From Papaver somniferum (lineage: Eukaryota; Streptophyta; Magnoliopsida; Ranunculales; Papaveraceae), in the NCBI RefSeq assembly GCF_003573695.1, contig NC_039363.1:125471302-125535301 (forward strand): 64,000 nucleotides of DNA. The letters run 5' to 3'. Positions within the stretch are counted from its first letter, which is position 1. The number at the start of each line of letters is the position of its first letter. Shown here one piece after another: positions 1-11,910 of this stretch. The position numbers were made by a program, and so were the translations under genes. The notes beneath the pieces were generated by a model, which was not told the DNA's origin, did not search any database, and was given only the letters and a program-made list of their open reading frames with translations.

Positions 1-859
1 TTTTTGGACTTTGAACTTTGGACACTGGGACATTATTTTTTATTTTTTTAAACCCTACGGAAGGGTAGTATAAATACAAACTGTTTGCAGAGAAGGACGA
101 CAATTACGATATTTCCTCGGCCCCTCGGGTTCGTACATGGCATAGGAGTCGTGGCCCCAGTAGACTATAACGGTTCATCCCCCGTCTGGAACGGGAGGTA
201 AGTTTATCTAAACACCCGCGAATCCCCTGTCAGCGGGTTTACTGTCTTCCTTCGTGTGCTTATATGTTGAGGAATTGAAAACGGTTTAATTTTCTAGTAA
301 AGGGCAAGGACTGGCCATATAAGATAAGGGGTCGGATTTCATCACCGTTATCTTCTTGCCCGCTTTAGGAAAACGAAACCAATCGCGAAGCCAAGCTTAA
401 AATACTGACTAGAACGAGACCTATAGGGTAACGAACTTAATAGGAAAGTCGTTCGAAAAATATTGGTTGCTCTTTTAAGCGTACTTTGAAGGTCATGATG
501 GTTAATGTAAGTTGAGCGTGCCGCCTTGCAACCCAAGTGAATGTTTTGCCAGTGAGGCATGGGTGTCAAAGCTCCCATTGAGCTTCCCTTGTCTCTATTC
601 AACTTACTTTAACTCAGACTGATTCCAGAGGGGTTTTCTTAAATTGTAACGAATTCCCTTTCGAAGGATTAGAAGTTGGTCTAGAAACAATATAAGTGGA
701 GCCATCATGATTTTTTTTCTAGAACTCAGTAGGTTTGTTATGGTGGAGTCAACCTTATTTGTGTTTGCATAGAACTTCCCTTCCTTTTAGGACTTTTTTT
801 CCTAGTGTATACCTAAGGTTATTAGAGCGCGGGTTTGGAAAAGAGACAATATAGGTCGA
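1..859 (+). other. Element A untranslated leader
   Basis: No ORF with recognisable homology is present. The stretch lies between the unseen PBS and gag, as expected for the long leader of Athila elements. The opening TTTTGGACTTTGAACTTTGG resembles the TTGGACT repeats in the leader of element G near 14750. Short antisense ORFs here are not credible genes. Confidence 0.55.
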
Positions 860-2421
860 TTGATTAGTGAAAAACCTAGTAGTTCTTCTTGTGAAGGCGG
901 GGATCTCGAAGACTCTTCTTCTGAGAGCCCTGTCTTTGGAAATTTCAGCTCTGAAATTTTGACACTTAGTGAAGAAATTACTCCTAGTCCTTTGGTAGTG
1001 CCAGAAATGAAAACTTTGAAATCTTTGTTAAACCCAACTAGGACCTCTCGTCCGTCATGTATCAAGTTAGCTGAAACTGAGGCAAATTATAAACTGAAAC
1101 CTGGTACCCTGCAGATGCTCCCAATATTTTTAGGAAAAGAAAATGAAAACCCCTATTTTCATGTTAGGGAATTTGAGGAAGTTTGTAGTAATCTGAAAAT
1201 TAAAAACCTAGATGATGATGCAAAATCTTGGCTATATAGTTTGCCTTCTGAGTCAATTCAAACCTATGAACAACTTACATCTGCATTTTTATAGAAGTAT
1301 TTCCCTAGGCAGAAAGCATCGTCTATTAGGACACAAATCTGTACTTTTGCTCAACAAGAGGGAAAATCTTTATATAGGTATTTGGAAAGATTCAATGACT
1401 TAATAGCTCAATGTCCCCATCATGGTTTAGAAAAGGTTACGCTAGTTCAGATCCTCTATGAGGGTTTAGATTATTCGACAACAACCATGGTTGAGTCCTT
1501 ATGCACAGGTGGGTTTGAGAATAAAACTGTTGATGAGGCGATGACATTTTTGAATGAAATCGCCGATAAGACCCAACAATGGGAAAATAGTAAGGAACCC
1601 CAGAAAAAAATTCTTCTAAGTAGAGGAAATGTCAATAGGGTAGAAGGATCTTACGAGTAAGATGCTAAAATAGCAGCCATAGCCAAAAGGTTAGAAGCCT
1701 TAGAATTAGATCATTCTAGTGGTAGTAGTGGTAGAATAGAGCCTTTTTGGGAAGGCCATATTGTTGAAGAGCAAGCCAATGCTCGTTATAACATCAGTAG
1801 ATTTGATAACCGTTAGAAGTTTGACCTACATTCAAAAACTTATAACCCTGGCTGGAGAAACCATCCAAACCTTTCTTGGTCTATAGGACAGAATCAAGGT
1901 CAGTCTAGTGATTCTCAGGTTACCCAGGTTTTGGCTATATTAAGAATCCTTCAGCGCCGGCACAGTTTCAGAACCCCTCAGATAAGAAGATCATGAGTTT
2001 AGAAGAGTCTCTCGCCTTGTTAACTCGTAACACTATGCAATTTCAACAATCTATTGCTCAAGGTTTAGAAGAAAATAAGATAATAGGTCAGGCTAACTCT
2101 AAGGCTATTTCCGAGTTGAAAACCCAGGTTAGTCAAATAATTGAGTTTTTGAGATAAAAAGGCAAGTTTCCTAGTCAAACTCAACCCAATCCTATAGGAG
2201 TTCATGAAGTAGGTGGAAGACCATCAGAACATGTGAATGTTATTCAAACCCTTAGGAGTGGTAGAGTGATTGACAACAAGGTTGCCATGCCTGATAGTGA
2301 ACATGTTGTAGTTCACCTTTCTGAACCAGAAACTAAAGAGACTGATAGAGCCTCTAAAGAGACCGATGAGGTTCCTGATAAGCCCGTCTTTGTTCCCAGA
2401 GACAATTCTCACAACTGCTAG
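860..2421 (+). pseudogene. gag: Element A gag, broken
   Basis: This is the capsid/nucleocapsid polyprotein of an Athila-type element. The frame opens at 860 with a Ser/Glu-rich N-terminus followed by the retrotransposon gag core (residues about 95-144, with the PIFLGKENENPYFHVREFEE region). An in-frame TAG near 1292 interrupts a KYFP block, and the gag core continues to the stop near 1660. Beyond that, homologous sequence runs on through further stops (about 1814 and 2155) to 2421, including a coiled-coil-like stretch near 1990-2150 and an acidic Glu/Thr-rich tail. At least four nonsense changes rule out a working protein. Family assignment is firm; the exact end of gag relative to protease is inferred. 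Confidence 0.8.
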
Positions 2422-2667
2422 TTCCAACTAAGAGGGAGTCCAACTTCAGTGATAAATTGGAGGTTTTTAAGCAGGTCACTATCAACCTTCCATTATTAGA
2501 TGCAATAAGCAGATTCCCGCTTATGCCAAGTTTCTTAAGGATATGTGTACGCGAAAGCGAAAACTTAGTGTACAAAAGAAGGCCTTTCTAGATAGTCACA
2601 TGAGTTCTATTATTCAGAATACCACTACTCCTAAGTATAAATACCCAGGGTCCCCTACCATTTCTTG

Positions 2668-3225
2668 CAAATAGGTAATTACCGTGTTGAGAAGACGTTG
2701 ATTGACTTAGGATCTAGTGTGAACCTACTCCCATACCATCTGTAATTTAAGCTAGGACTTGGTGAGATGAAACCTACCCAAATGACACTTCAGTTAGCTG
2801 ATAAGTTCGTCAAAATTCCTCGTGGTGTGATCGAGGATTTTCTTATTGAGGTCGACAAGTTTATATATCTAGTGGATTTTGTTATCCGAGATACCCAACC
2901 TATACCTAACCTAGAGAATCAAATACCAGTGATTTTAGGTCACTTGTTTTTAGCTACATCCAATGCGATCATTAATTGTCGAAATGGTATTATGAATTTT
3001 TCTTTTGGTAATATGACTATTAATATGAACATTTTTAATATTAGTAAGCTACCCTCTGAACTAGATGACTCGAACATAGAAGAGGTGAACATGATAGGAA
3101 CATTAGTCGAGGAGTCATTACCAAACACTTTGTTAGAAGATCCATTAGAGAAATGCCTAGATCACTTTGGGATTGATTTTGATGATGATAATGTGATTAA
3201 TGAAGTGAATGATTTGTTAGATTAA
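2668..3225 (+). pseudogene. Element A aspartic protease region, broken
   Basis: The retropepsin active-site motif reads as IDLGSSVNLLP at about 2701-2733, with the catalytic Asp at 2704-2706. It is followed by a stop at about 2743 and then an open stretch (2767-3225). That stretch keeps the family pattern around VIRDTQPIPNLENQIPVILG, where an ILG tripeptide marks the retropepsin C-terminal half. The tail after residue 110 of this stretch is acidic (DDDNV) and links to RT. The stop inside the domain means no active protease could be made. Confidence 0.7.
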
Positions 3226-3332
3226 ACCCCTTTGTTAGACACTAGTAATGGATGGAAACCTAAGTTCGAACCAATACAAGTTTCTAAGTCTACTCTAGTT
3301 CCTTCGTTAGAAGAACCTCCTAAGTTGAACCT

Positions 3333-4796
3333 GTGATTGTAGCATCCAACCTGGATAGTGATCAGGAAAGTAGGCTAGTAACCGTCCTTCAAAACAACAA
3401 GGAAGCTTTAGGGTGGACCACATCTGACACTAAGGGTATAAGCCTCACTGTTTGTATGCATCAGATTTATTTAGAGAGTGACACCAAACCTTTTAGGGAT
3501 ATGCAACGTAGACTGAACCCTAATATGAAATAAGTAGTTCGAACCGAAGTTCTTAAGTTGTTAGATGCAGGCATTATCTACCCCATTACAGACAGTAAGT
3601 AGGTCAGCCCCGTTCAGGTTGTTCCCAAGAAATCAGGTATTACTGTAGTCCACAATGATAATAATGAATTAATCCCAACCAGAGTAACCATAGGTTGGCG
3701 TGTTTGTATTGACTATAGGAAATTGAACAAGGTCACTAGGAAGAATCACTTTCCCCTTCCCTTGATCGACCAAATGCTAGAGAGATTAGCTGGACATAGT
3801 CATTGCTGCTTTTTAAATGGCTACTCTGGTTGTAATCAGATTGTTATTTCCCCAGAAGACTAAGAGAAAACCACTTTTACTTGTCCCTTTGGTACCTTTA
3901 CGTATATACGCATGCCTTTAGGGCTATGTAATGCCCCTGCGACTTTTCAGTGTTGTATGATGAGCATATTTTCTGACATGGTAGAATGGATCTTAGAGGT
4001 CTTTATGGATGATTTTTCAGTGTTTGGCTCGTCTTTCAATGAGTGCTTGCATCATTTGTCATTAGTGTTGACTAGGTGTAAAGAAAAGACCTTAGTGCTT
4101 AATTGGGAGAAATGTCATTTCATGGTTCGTTCAGGAATTGTTTTAGGGCATATCGTATCCTCTAAGGGTATAGAGGTAGATAAAGCCAAAGTTGACCTTA
4201 TCAAGACTTTATAGGTCCCAAAAATCGTAAGAGATAATAGGTCATTCTTAGGGCATGCTGGTTTTTATCGCCGATTCATTAAGGATTTTAGCTTTATTTC
4301 TAGACCTATTTGCAATTTGCTTGCAAAGGATATTAAGTTTGTCTTTGATGATGCTTGTTTAGATGCTTTTGAGAAGCTTAAGACTTTACTCACTACCGCC
4401 TCCATAGTCCAGGCACCCAACTGGAACCTACCCTTTGAGATCATGTGTGATACTTCAGATTATGCTATTGGTGTTGTGCTAGGTCAGCGAGAAAACAAAT
4501 TACTTCATGTGATTTACTATGCTAGCAAAACTCTCAATGATGCCCAGTTGAACTATACCACTATGGAGAATGAACTGTTAGCTATTGTGTTTGCCTTAGA
4601 CAAGTTCAGACCCTATCTCTTAGGTTCTAAGGTCATAATCTTCACCGATCATGATGCTTTGAAGTATCTTCTTTCCAAGAAGGATACTAAACCTATATTG
4701 ATTAGATGGATCCTCTTGTTGCAGGAATTTTCCTTAGATATTAGAGACAAAAAAGGTGCAGAAAATGTAGTAGCAAACCACTTGTATATGCTTGTT
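3333..4796 (+). pseudogene. Element A reverse transcriptase and RNase H, broken
   Basis: The RT domain runs from about 3540 to 4300 and RNase H from about 4317 to 4796. RT motifs visible include the CIDYRKLNK block, the palm motif where the first catalytic Asp should be (here CFLNGYSG, so Asp has become Asn), and the intact second motif VFMDDFS near 4003-4023. The RNase H catalytic set is intact: DTSDYA, the Glu in MENELLAI, and FTDHDAL. Stops at 3534, 3600, 3861 and 4212 break the frame. The Asn substitution alone should abolish polymerisation, apart from the nonsense changes. The connection to integrase is in the same frame as RNase H. Confidence 0.85.
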
Positions 4797-6150
4797 ATGG
4801 ATACCCCTGACGATTCCTCTCATGTTAGGGATAGTTTTCATGATGAACAACTGTTCTTTGTTACCCAATTACCTTGGTATGTGAATATAGTGAACTATCT
4901 TGTTACTGGTCGAATGCCCCAACATTGGGGTAAACAAGATCTTTCTAGAGCCGAGGTTAAGCACTTATTTTTGTATGATCCTTATTTATTTAAGTATTGT
5001 CCAGACCATATTATTAGGAGATGTATACATGAGAGTGACATGTCCACTATTATTTCCTTTTGTCATGATCATGCTTGTGGAGGTCACTTTATTGCTAAGA
5101 AGACTGCTGCTAAGATATTGCAGTGTGGATTCTATTGGCCTTCGTTGTATAAAGACTCCCACAGCTATTGTGTTACTTGTGAATGTTTCCATAAATTATG
5201 AACCGTTTCCCGTAGGAACTTGAACCCTATTTTATTTGTTGAAATTTGATGTGTGGGGTATTGACTTCATGGGTCTATTTCCTAATTCTTCTGGTAACCT
5301 ATACATCCTTGTCGTTGTAGACTATGTCTCTAAGTGGATTGAGGCGGTTGCGTGTAAAACGAATGACCATAGGGCTGTGATTGAGTTTTTGAAAGATAAT
5401 ATACTTACACGTTTTGGTACACCGCGGGCTATAATTAGTGATGGAGGGTCACACTTTTGTAATGTACCTTTTAGGCTTTTGATGAACAAATATGGTATTA
5501 CAGATAAGGTAGCTACCCCATATCATCCGCAGACTAGTGGTCAGGTAGAGGTTTTCAATAGGGAGATAAAACGTATAATAGAGAAAACAGTTAATCCTAA
5601 TCGGAAAGACTGGTCGTCTAGGCTTACTGATGCCTTATGGGCTTACCGTACTGCGTTTAAGACACCCATTGGAATGTCACCTTATAGACTTGTGTGTGGC
5701 AAGGCATGTCACTTACCTGTTGAGTTAGAACATAGAGAATATTAGGCTGTTAAGCAGCTAAATTTTTCACTTGACAAGGCAGGATCCCATAGGAAACTCC
5801 AGCTCAATGAGTTGGAAGAGATTCGTAGAGATGCTTACGATAGTGCTAAGGAGTATAAGAACAAAATAAAACTTGTGCATGATAGAAATATTTTAAGAAA
5901 ATCATTTTCTCCAGGTCAAAAAGTTCTTCTATATGATACTCGTTTGCATCTATTCCCCGGGAAGTTACGCTCTCAGTGGACCGGTCTTTTTTTGGTCCGT
6001 ACTGTTTTTCCTCATGGGGCTGTTGAGATCGAGACACCGGATGGTAGTAGTTCTTCGAAGGTTAACGGTCAGAGATTGAAACCATTTTTAGAGCCCTTTC
6101 CTACAGGTGATGTTGAGGAGGTCTCTCTGGAGGACCCTGCTTACCATTGA
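4797..6150 (+). pseudogene. Element A integrase, broken
   Basis: The zinc-binding N-terminal domain ([14 protein letters not shown]...CVTCECF) lies at about 5068-5190 and ends in a stop at 5199. The catalytic core (5236-5745) keeps the DDE residues: Asp in GIDFMG, Asp in ISDGGSHF and Glu in [13 protein letters not shown] at 5743 separates it from the C-terminal part (5746-6150), which contains the [11 protein letters not shown] segment (GPF/Y-type module). No chromodomain follows, consistent with Athila rather than chromovirus. The core alone is open, but the stops on both sides break the protein. Confidence 0.85.
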
Positions 6151-7727
6151 TTGACCATCGAGGCGATTGTATATTGTATATTAGTTTTTGATTTCTCTCT
6201 CACCGAGGTACTATCTTTCCGACTTCTCTCTTTACTGATTCCTCGTGTTACTTTACATTTTGGTATTTCTCTTTCATTAAAAACATTGAGGACAATGTTA
6301 GATTTAAGTTTGGGGGTGGGGAAGAACCTTTAGTTAGTTGCATTTTTGAAACTTCTAGCGTCGCATAGTATCAGGTTAGCTAAGTTTACATACTGTTTCT
6401 CACCGAAAAGATGGAAATTAGAATTGCTAGGGATAACATTCTTGTGAGACATTAGATAAAAAGACATTAGAGATCATTGACAATCAGGACAGAACATGTA
6501 CCTTTTATAGGGTAATCGTGATGGACCTAACCATCCATGATAGAAAGACAATTCGGTCAGAAGGAAATGCCAGAAAGACAAAAAAACCTCACAATGTAGT
6601 CTTAGTTACTGGATTACGAATCTCTCTTAGTAGAAACTTATCATCATCAACAAACGGAGCGACATCAAAATCTATGAAGAAAGTTGAAGACGTTTAAGGT
6701 TTAGAAGCAACAATTGAAAATCCGAATTCAAAATCAAAGTTTATGACTTAGTTGCAGGAAGTTATAAGAGCAAAGAAAATTAAATGATATAAGTTGTTGA
6801 AGTTCATGATACCAAGACATTACAAGTTGCGAAGATCCAAGTGCTAAAGTCCTTCTTTCATGGCCATATAAATTTTTGTCTTGTTATTACTCTGTTTCCA
6901 ATTTTATTTTATTTTTAAAAAAATAATAAATTGAAAAAATAAATTCTTTTTAAAATTTGTTGTTGATGATGATTAATAAATTCTTTTTTCTAAAGAAAAA
7001 TAAAAATAAAAATAAAATAAATAAAATAATAATATAATTTTTGTTAGCTTTTTGTTCAATAAGGCCATAGGTTCTACGAGAAATCGAAGAGAAGAGTTAA
7101 TTTTCAAGGTTCTACGAGGTTCGAGAATTTATCATCAACAGTTGAAGCCGAAGAAGACGTTGTTTATACTGAGAACTATGAGAGACTCGAAGAGAGATGC
7201 ATAGTGGTTGCTTTGTTAGCCCGCTTTCCATCTGGCACAAGATCTTTCTAACAGTGGTTCAACTCATCACACGTAATTAGCCAGCTGTGTAGCAAATGTC
7301 CCTCTCATATTTATCTCTCTCCTAATCTTATACAGCTGTAAAGCGGATGCATCTCATAATGTTTATCTAGCTGTGTAGCGGATATCTCTTTAACTAGCAG
7401 TATAGCGGATGTGTCTCCCCTTTTCTTTATAGTTATAGAGGAGGATACCTTTAATTTCTCTGGCATTCTAGTTATTTGGCGATAGGTTGATAATATGTAT
7501 GTCCTCATAGCTCTTTGCATACTTGTGACCAATTAGAAGTCAGGTTTTGTGGGTACACCTCTAGTAAACCGTCCCTAGACTATAACTCGGCCACTAGGGC
7601 CACCTAGGGGTTCAAAGGCTTGTTGCACACGCTAAGTGCAATCGCGATGCCTGCGACAGTGAGTTAGGATTTTATTTTCTAGATTAGATTTTCTCGAGGA
7701 CCAGCAAATAATAAGTTTGGGGGTATT
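6151..7727 (+). other. Element A non-coding 3' region, with two polypurine-tract boxes
   Basis: There is no env-like ORF. The segment opens and closes with similar boxes: 6282-6317 (ACATTGAGGACAATG, then TTTGGGGGT) and 7696-7727 (GAGGACCAG, then TTTGGGGGTATT). The second lies directly against the 3' LTR and is the working polypurine tract. Between them is AT-rich DNA (about 6890-7050) and, at 7283-7412, four degenerate copies of an AGCTGTGTAGCGGAT motif. Confidence 0.7.
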
Positions 7728-9377
7728 TGATAGACACATTGTTGTGTCTAAGTTGTCCTCAATTTTTTGTATTGTTGGTACTCGATTTTGTACTTATTAT
7801 GGTGTTTTGTGTGTTTGTAGGTATTTTTTGGAAATAAACATTGTTGGAAAAATCGGCTCGAAAAATTACTCGGAGTACCCCAGGAAGACATTTGCTAAAC
7901 AGACCCTCACTTTTCATAAGGGACACCTAGTTGATAAGGTGCACCCTATTTACTATTTACAGATACATGTTGTTCGCACCCCTACTCTGGATAGGGGGCA
8001 ACCATCTTCTTCCTCTGTGAAGAACTTTTTTTTGGGGGGGGGGGGGGGGAAACTGGTTTGAAAAGTACAAATTTTCTGTTCGATTTTTGGAGGAGTTCTA
8101 GGGAGACTAAAGGGATGAAATTAATTAGGTCTTCTATTTTTGGTACAACAAGCCTGGTATGGGCACCAGAATCAATAAATTTGGGCCGGATAATTACGTC
8201 GAAGAAAACAGACAAGAGATGAAAATACGATATTTCTGTGGAGGATTTTTGGGTCGTTTTGGTGAGATTTCTTCATGGGTTTGAGTTAAGAATATCATGT
8301 TTCATACAAACAGGGACGGTAATTAGTTCAGATTCGAAAAAAAAAGCGTTGTTACGTGGATTTTTAGAAAACAGGGTATCTCGGGTTTCTTTGGTTCATC
8401 CCGAGTTTTGTGTGTGCATTTCAGAAGGTGTCGTGTGTCTGGAGAGCAGTTGAATTAATTTGTGTCGTGTTTGGAGTGTGTAAACACAAGCTGGCTGCAT
8501 GAGGAGTTAAAAGAGGGAAAAAAATCATGTATCTTGCATGGAGAGTAAAAGCATATTATTCCAGAGTTATTTACAGTGTTTTCTTGTCGCTGCTGGGTAT
8601 AAAAAATGGAGTTGGGGCAGTAGAGAAAGGTTACAGAGTGATTGGGGAGAGCTCAGAACATTACAGAGCCAAAAAAATCAGAGTTGCAAAGAACTGCCAT
8701 TGTTGTTGCTGTGAAGAACACGAAGAACATAAGACGCACAAGGAACAGTCGTAATTGCTACATTGACAGTTATTATTTATCGGTCTCTGTAACAGTTCGA
8801 TTTGTAACAAATATAATTGTTAGAAACCCGGTTTTAATCATTTTCTCCCATTTTCATCATTTGTAAACACTTTGAGAAATGAAATCAACTTTTGAGCGTG
8901 TTTCCAACATGATGAGAGGCTAAGTACCTAGTGACTGAGGTAATGGAGGAAACTATTCGATCATGCTTGATTGGTAATTTCTTTTTACAATTTCTTTAAT
9001 TATTAATTTTATTTAATTCACATGGATCAACAAAAAGATAAAATAGTTTTCTTAATTAGTTGTGAATCAATTTGATGTTTTATGCTTAGAATTAATTCTT
9101 TGATAATTCATGCTTAGGGATTACAATTCAATATTTGGACACCTTATAGATTAGCAAGTGAATTAATGAGAAAAGAGCTTAATAATAATTTCTAAAATAT
9201 TATTGTAAACCAACCAACTTGAGGTAATAGTGGAATCCATAGCCTTAGTCCATTTCGTAATCTTGAAATCAATTTTGAATTAATTTTTCTTTATTTTTAA
9301 GTTTTATTAAGTGTAAAATCTATTGCTTTCACAAGTCTTGAACGAACAATTACTACCACATTATTGAAAACCCATCA
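7728..9377 (+). repeat. Element A 3' LTR
   Basis: It begins TGATAGACAC straight after the polypurine tract and ends CCCATCA. A TATA box (TATAAAA) is at 8598. A run of 16 G lies at 8034-8049. The sequence is related along its length to solo LTR E (45676-47184): both share the opening, the region around ATAAACATTNTTGGAAAAA and the TACCAC...CATCA end. Small ORFs inside are not genes. Confidence 0.8.
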
Positions 9378-9530
9378 TAAAACCTGATGCAACTCAGAAC
9401 TTCTCATGTGAGTTTAAAGATGTTGGTTTATGTATGCTTTGTGGTTCTCATAATCATTTTCAACATACATGTACTTTTTCCAAGAAAAGTTTAAAGGTTG
9501 CTAGAAGGGAGGGAGTCCCTTTTATGGCCA
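9378..9530 (+). pseudogene. Element F zinc-knuckle fragment
   Basis: The forward frame contains a CX2CX4HX4C zinc knuckle (CMLCGSHNHFQHTC, 9431-9472), followed by a basic KKSLKVARREG stretch and then a stop. This is the nucleocapsid-type or linker zinc finger found ahead of protease in copia elements. It is cut on the left by element A and on the right by the insertion beginning near 9530. Assignment to F rather than to another element is inferred from position. Confidence 0.5.
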
Positions 9531-10145
9531 TTTTTTTGTAAAATGAAACCTAACAATTTGATAAAAAGATTTGATTTCCATGTTTTGGTTACTTTTTCAC
9601 TAGACAAGATTATTCCTCTCTTTTGGTCCAATTACTATAACTCTTTGTGTATCCTACTTTTTCAGGGGTATAATTGGAAAGCAAACTTTAATATAACATG
9701 TCTAAAAATCCGTGCCTTGGAATTTTATAAATTTTATCTCGTTGGAAATGTTATAGAAAAATATATGCAACGAGTACAAACAACAATATGAAATTTAAAG
9801 TTTTTACGAAAAAATTGGAAGTATTTATCATTTTAGGCACAATTTTAGAAAATTAAATGTATATCCATTATGCAAACCACCACAAAAGATACATAATATT
9901 TTATGTAGCCATATTTTGGTTTATGCACAACTAATTTTCGGTTGCAAGTTGCAACTAATAAAACGATGTACTCTCTCCGTCTCAAGAAAAGTGATACTTT
10001 CACTTTAGGCACAATTCTCGAAAATATCACTTTTTATGAAACGGAGCAAAAGTATCATTTTTTCTAAAATTGAGCGAAACTATTACTTTTTCTGAAACAA
10101 GACAAAAATATCATTTTTTTTCTGAAACGGGGCGAAAGTAGTCGT
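9530..10145. mobile_element. Stowaway-like non-autonomous element(s)
   Basis: This stretch separates two coding parts of F and carries no coding sequence. Near 9968 it has TACTCTCTCCGTCTCAAG, very like the Stowaway terminal consensus, followed by repeated short blocks such as AAGTATCATTTTTTCT and GAAACGGGGCGAAAGTAG up to about 10140. The block CACTTTAGGCACAATTCTCGAAAA (10003-10024) has a partner at about 9830-9850, suggesting internal duplication. The boundaries are approximate and I could not align a full inverted terminal repeat. Confidence 0.45.
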
Positions 10146-10189
10146 AGAGAAACTCCATCTTCAGATTCTTCCTCGGTCGGGCCTCCTAC

Positions 10190-11476
10190 CGTGGCAAAGG
10201 TTGTACTAGTAATCTTTACAAGAAAGCTGAAAATCAGTTTTATTTTCTAAAAAGGTGTACAAATCTAACAAGAAAACCCAATCGGGTAATTAGCGTTAGT
10301 ATGGGAGATTTTGCTCTAAAATCAACATAATCCTTTCAGTGGTTCCTTGATAGTGGATGTAGACAACACATGACTGGAGATTTTTCGTGGTTTGTGAATT
10401 CAAACGATTTTGAAGGAGGACCAGTAACATTCGGAGATGAGAGTTATTGCTACATTAGAAAGAAGGGGACGATCAAACTACCCGGCGTTCCTGAAATCCA
10501 TGATATAGTATACGTTAAAAGTATGACTGCTAATCTTCTTTCTGTTAGTCAAATTTGTGACAAAGGCCATAAAATTGTCTTCAATGCGAATGGATGTGAC
10601 ATTGTAGACAAAACTGGAAAAGTAATCTTTCAGGGAACTCTTGGTAAAAATAATTGTTATCTTTTAGATACTCAGTTTAACAATTGTTGCAATTTGACTA
10701 AGGTGGAATCTACTCATCTTTGGCATGATCGTTTTGGTCACGTCAATTATCGCCTTCTAACTAAGATCATCAATAAAGAACTTGTCAGAGGTGTTCCCAA
10801 AATCAATGATAAGATTGAGGGTGTATGTGGTGCCTGTCAAAAGGGTAAACAAACGAAAGTTTCACATAAATCATCTCGAGATATTCTCACTAAAGATCCA
10901 CTTGATTTAATTCATATGGATCTCTTAGGCCCTATTAAACAACTTATTGTTCCTGGGAAGAAGTATGCTTTTGTTATGGTAAATGATTACAACAGATTCA
11001 CTTGGGTGGCATTTTTAGCTCATAAGAATGAAACCATTTATGAATTCAAGATTATTGCTAATAGAATCCATAATGAACAAGGTCGCAATATAAAGAAAAT
11101 TAGAAGCGGTCGTGGAACTGAATTCAAAGACACTAAAGTGTTTGGATTTTGTGACAAACTGGGGATTATTGAACAATACTCACCACTCATTACTCCACAA
11201 GCAAATGGAGTTGCAGAAAGAAAGAATATGAACATTCAGGAAATGGCAAGGGTAATGCTCCATAAAAAAAACTTACCGTTAAGTTTTGGGGAGAAACTGT
11301 TTTTAAGGCATGTTATTTGATCAACCGTGTTTATTTACGGTCGAAAATCCTAAATACTCCTTATGACTTGTGGTACGGTAAGAAGCCTAACCTAACTATC
11401 TCAGAGTGTTTGGAAGTAAGTGCTACATTCTGAAAGATCGAGAACAGAAAGGGAAATTTGATTCTAAAAGTGTATA
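10190..11476 (+). pseudogene. Element F protease end, GAG-pre-integrase and integrase, truncated
   Basis: The protease active site DSGCRQHMTG is at 10349-10378. GAG-pre-integrase follows, with the HHCC-type residues in LWHDRFGH and CGACQKGK (about 10720-10850), and then the integrase core. The first catalytic Asp is present (DLIHMDLLGP) and so is the Glu (ANGVAERKN). The second catalytic Asp is replaced by Gly in RSGRGTEF. The long open frame 10370-11320 ends in a frameshift, and recognisable pol continues in another frame through CYILKDREQKGKFDSKS to about 11476. There it joins LTR-like sequence directly, with RT and RNase H missing. Confidence 0.82.
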
Positions 11477-11477
11477 T

Positions 11478-11910
11478 GCTTTTTGTTGTATTTTCAAGAC
11501 CTAATAGTGTTTGCTTAATGCTCAAGTTATATTAGCTTGAATTCTAAGCAACCTTGGTCTTCTAAAACTATAAATAAAGATTCTATTTCAACCGGAAAAT
11601 TTAATCTTTGAAACTTTGTGGCCTCGTTAATTCTAGAGTCGTCCACCATAGACCTCGGTTTTTTCTAAGAAACATAATTAGGTCTACGACTAAAAGACTT
11701 CGCTTAGTGGATTTATGAAGTCGGGTCCGATTATATTTACCTTGATAGTTCTTGTATCCTGATCTTATCGATATTTCGTGATCTCTTTCAGGCAAGATCG
11801 ATAGTAATCACAAAGTTCTCTTCGTCTCAGACATTGTGATTCCTCAAAATAGCTAGATATCTGAAAACTGATCTTAATTGATCTTTTGAAGATTTTTCTT
11901 GAGAGGTGGT
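11478..11910 (+). repeat. Element F LTR piece 1
   Basis: It aligns by eye with the middle of the B 3' LTR (about 52660-53080). Shared landmarks are TTCTAGAGTCG, GACTTCG, a TTGTGAAG-like block, GGCAAGATCGATAG against GGCAAGATAGAAAAG, and TTGTGATTCC. It stops at 11910 with GTGGT, the target site of element G. No gene is present. Confidence 0.6.

Larger units (their letters stand above)
1..9377 (+). mobile_element. Element A: Athila-lineage Ty3/gypsy retrotransposon, left end outside window
   Basis: Order is leader, gag, protease, RT, RNase H, integrase, a long non-coding 3' region, polypurine tract and 3' LTR. The gag and pol sequence, the DLGSS protease motif, an FMDD-type RT and the polypurine tract TTTGGGGGTATT directly before an LTR starting TGATAGACAC all fit the Athila lineage. 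The 5' LTR and PBS lie upstream of the window. Every ORF is interrupted by stop codons or frameshifts, so the element is dead. It ends at 9377 (CCCATCA); the next bases belong to copia relic F, so A appears to be inserted into F. The target-site duplication cannot be tested because the left flank is missing. Confidence 0.88.

Noticed and set aside
6151..7727. Envelope-like gene of the Athila element
   Set aside because: Some Athila elements have an env-like ORF here, but I found no frame longer than about 70 codons and no membrane segment.
8034..8049. Run of 16 G as a regulatory G-quadruplex
   Set aside because: A homopolymer of this length in a decayed LTR is more likely slippage or a sequencing artefact, and the related solo LTR E lacks it.
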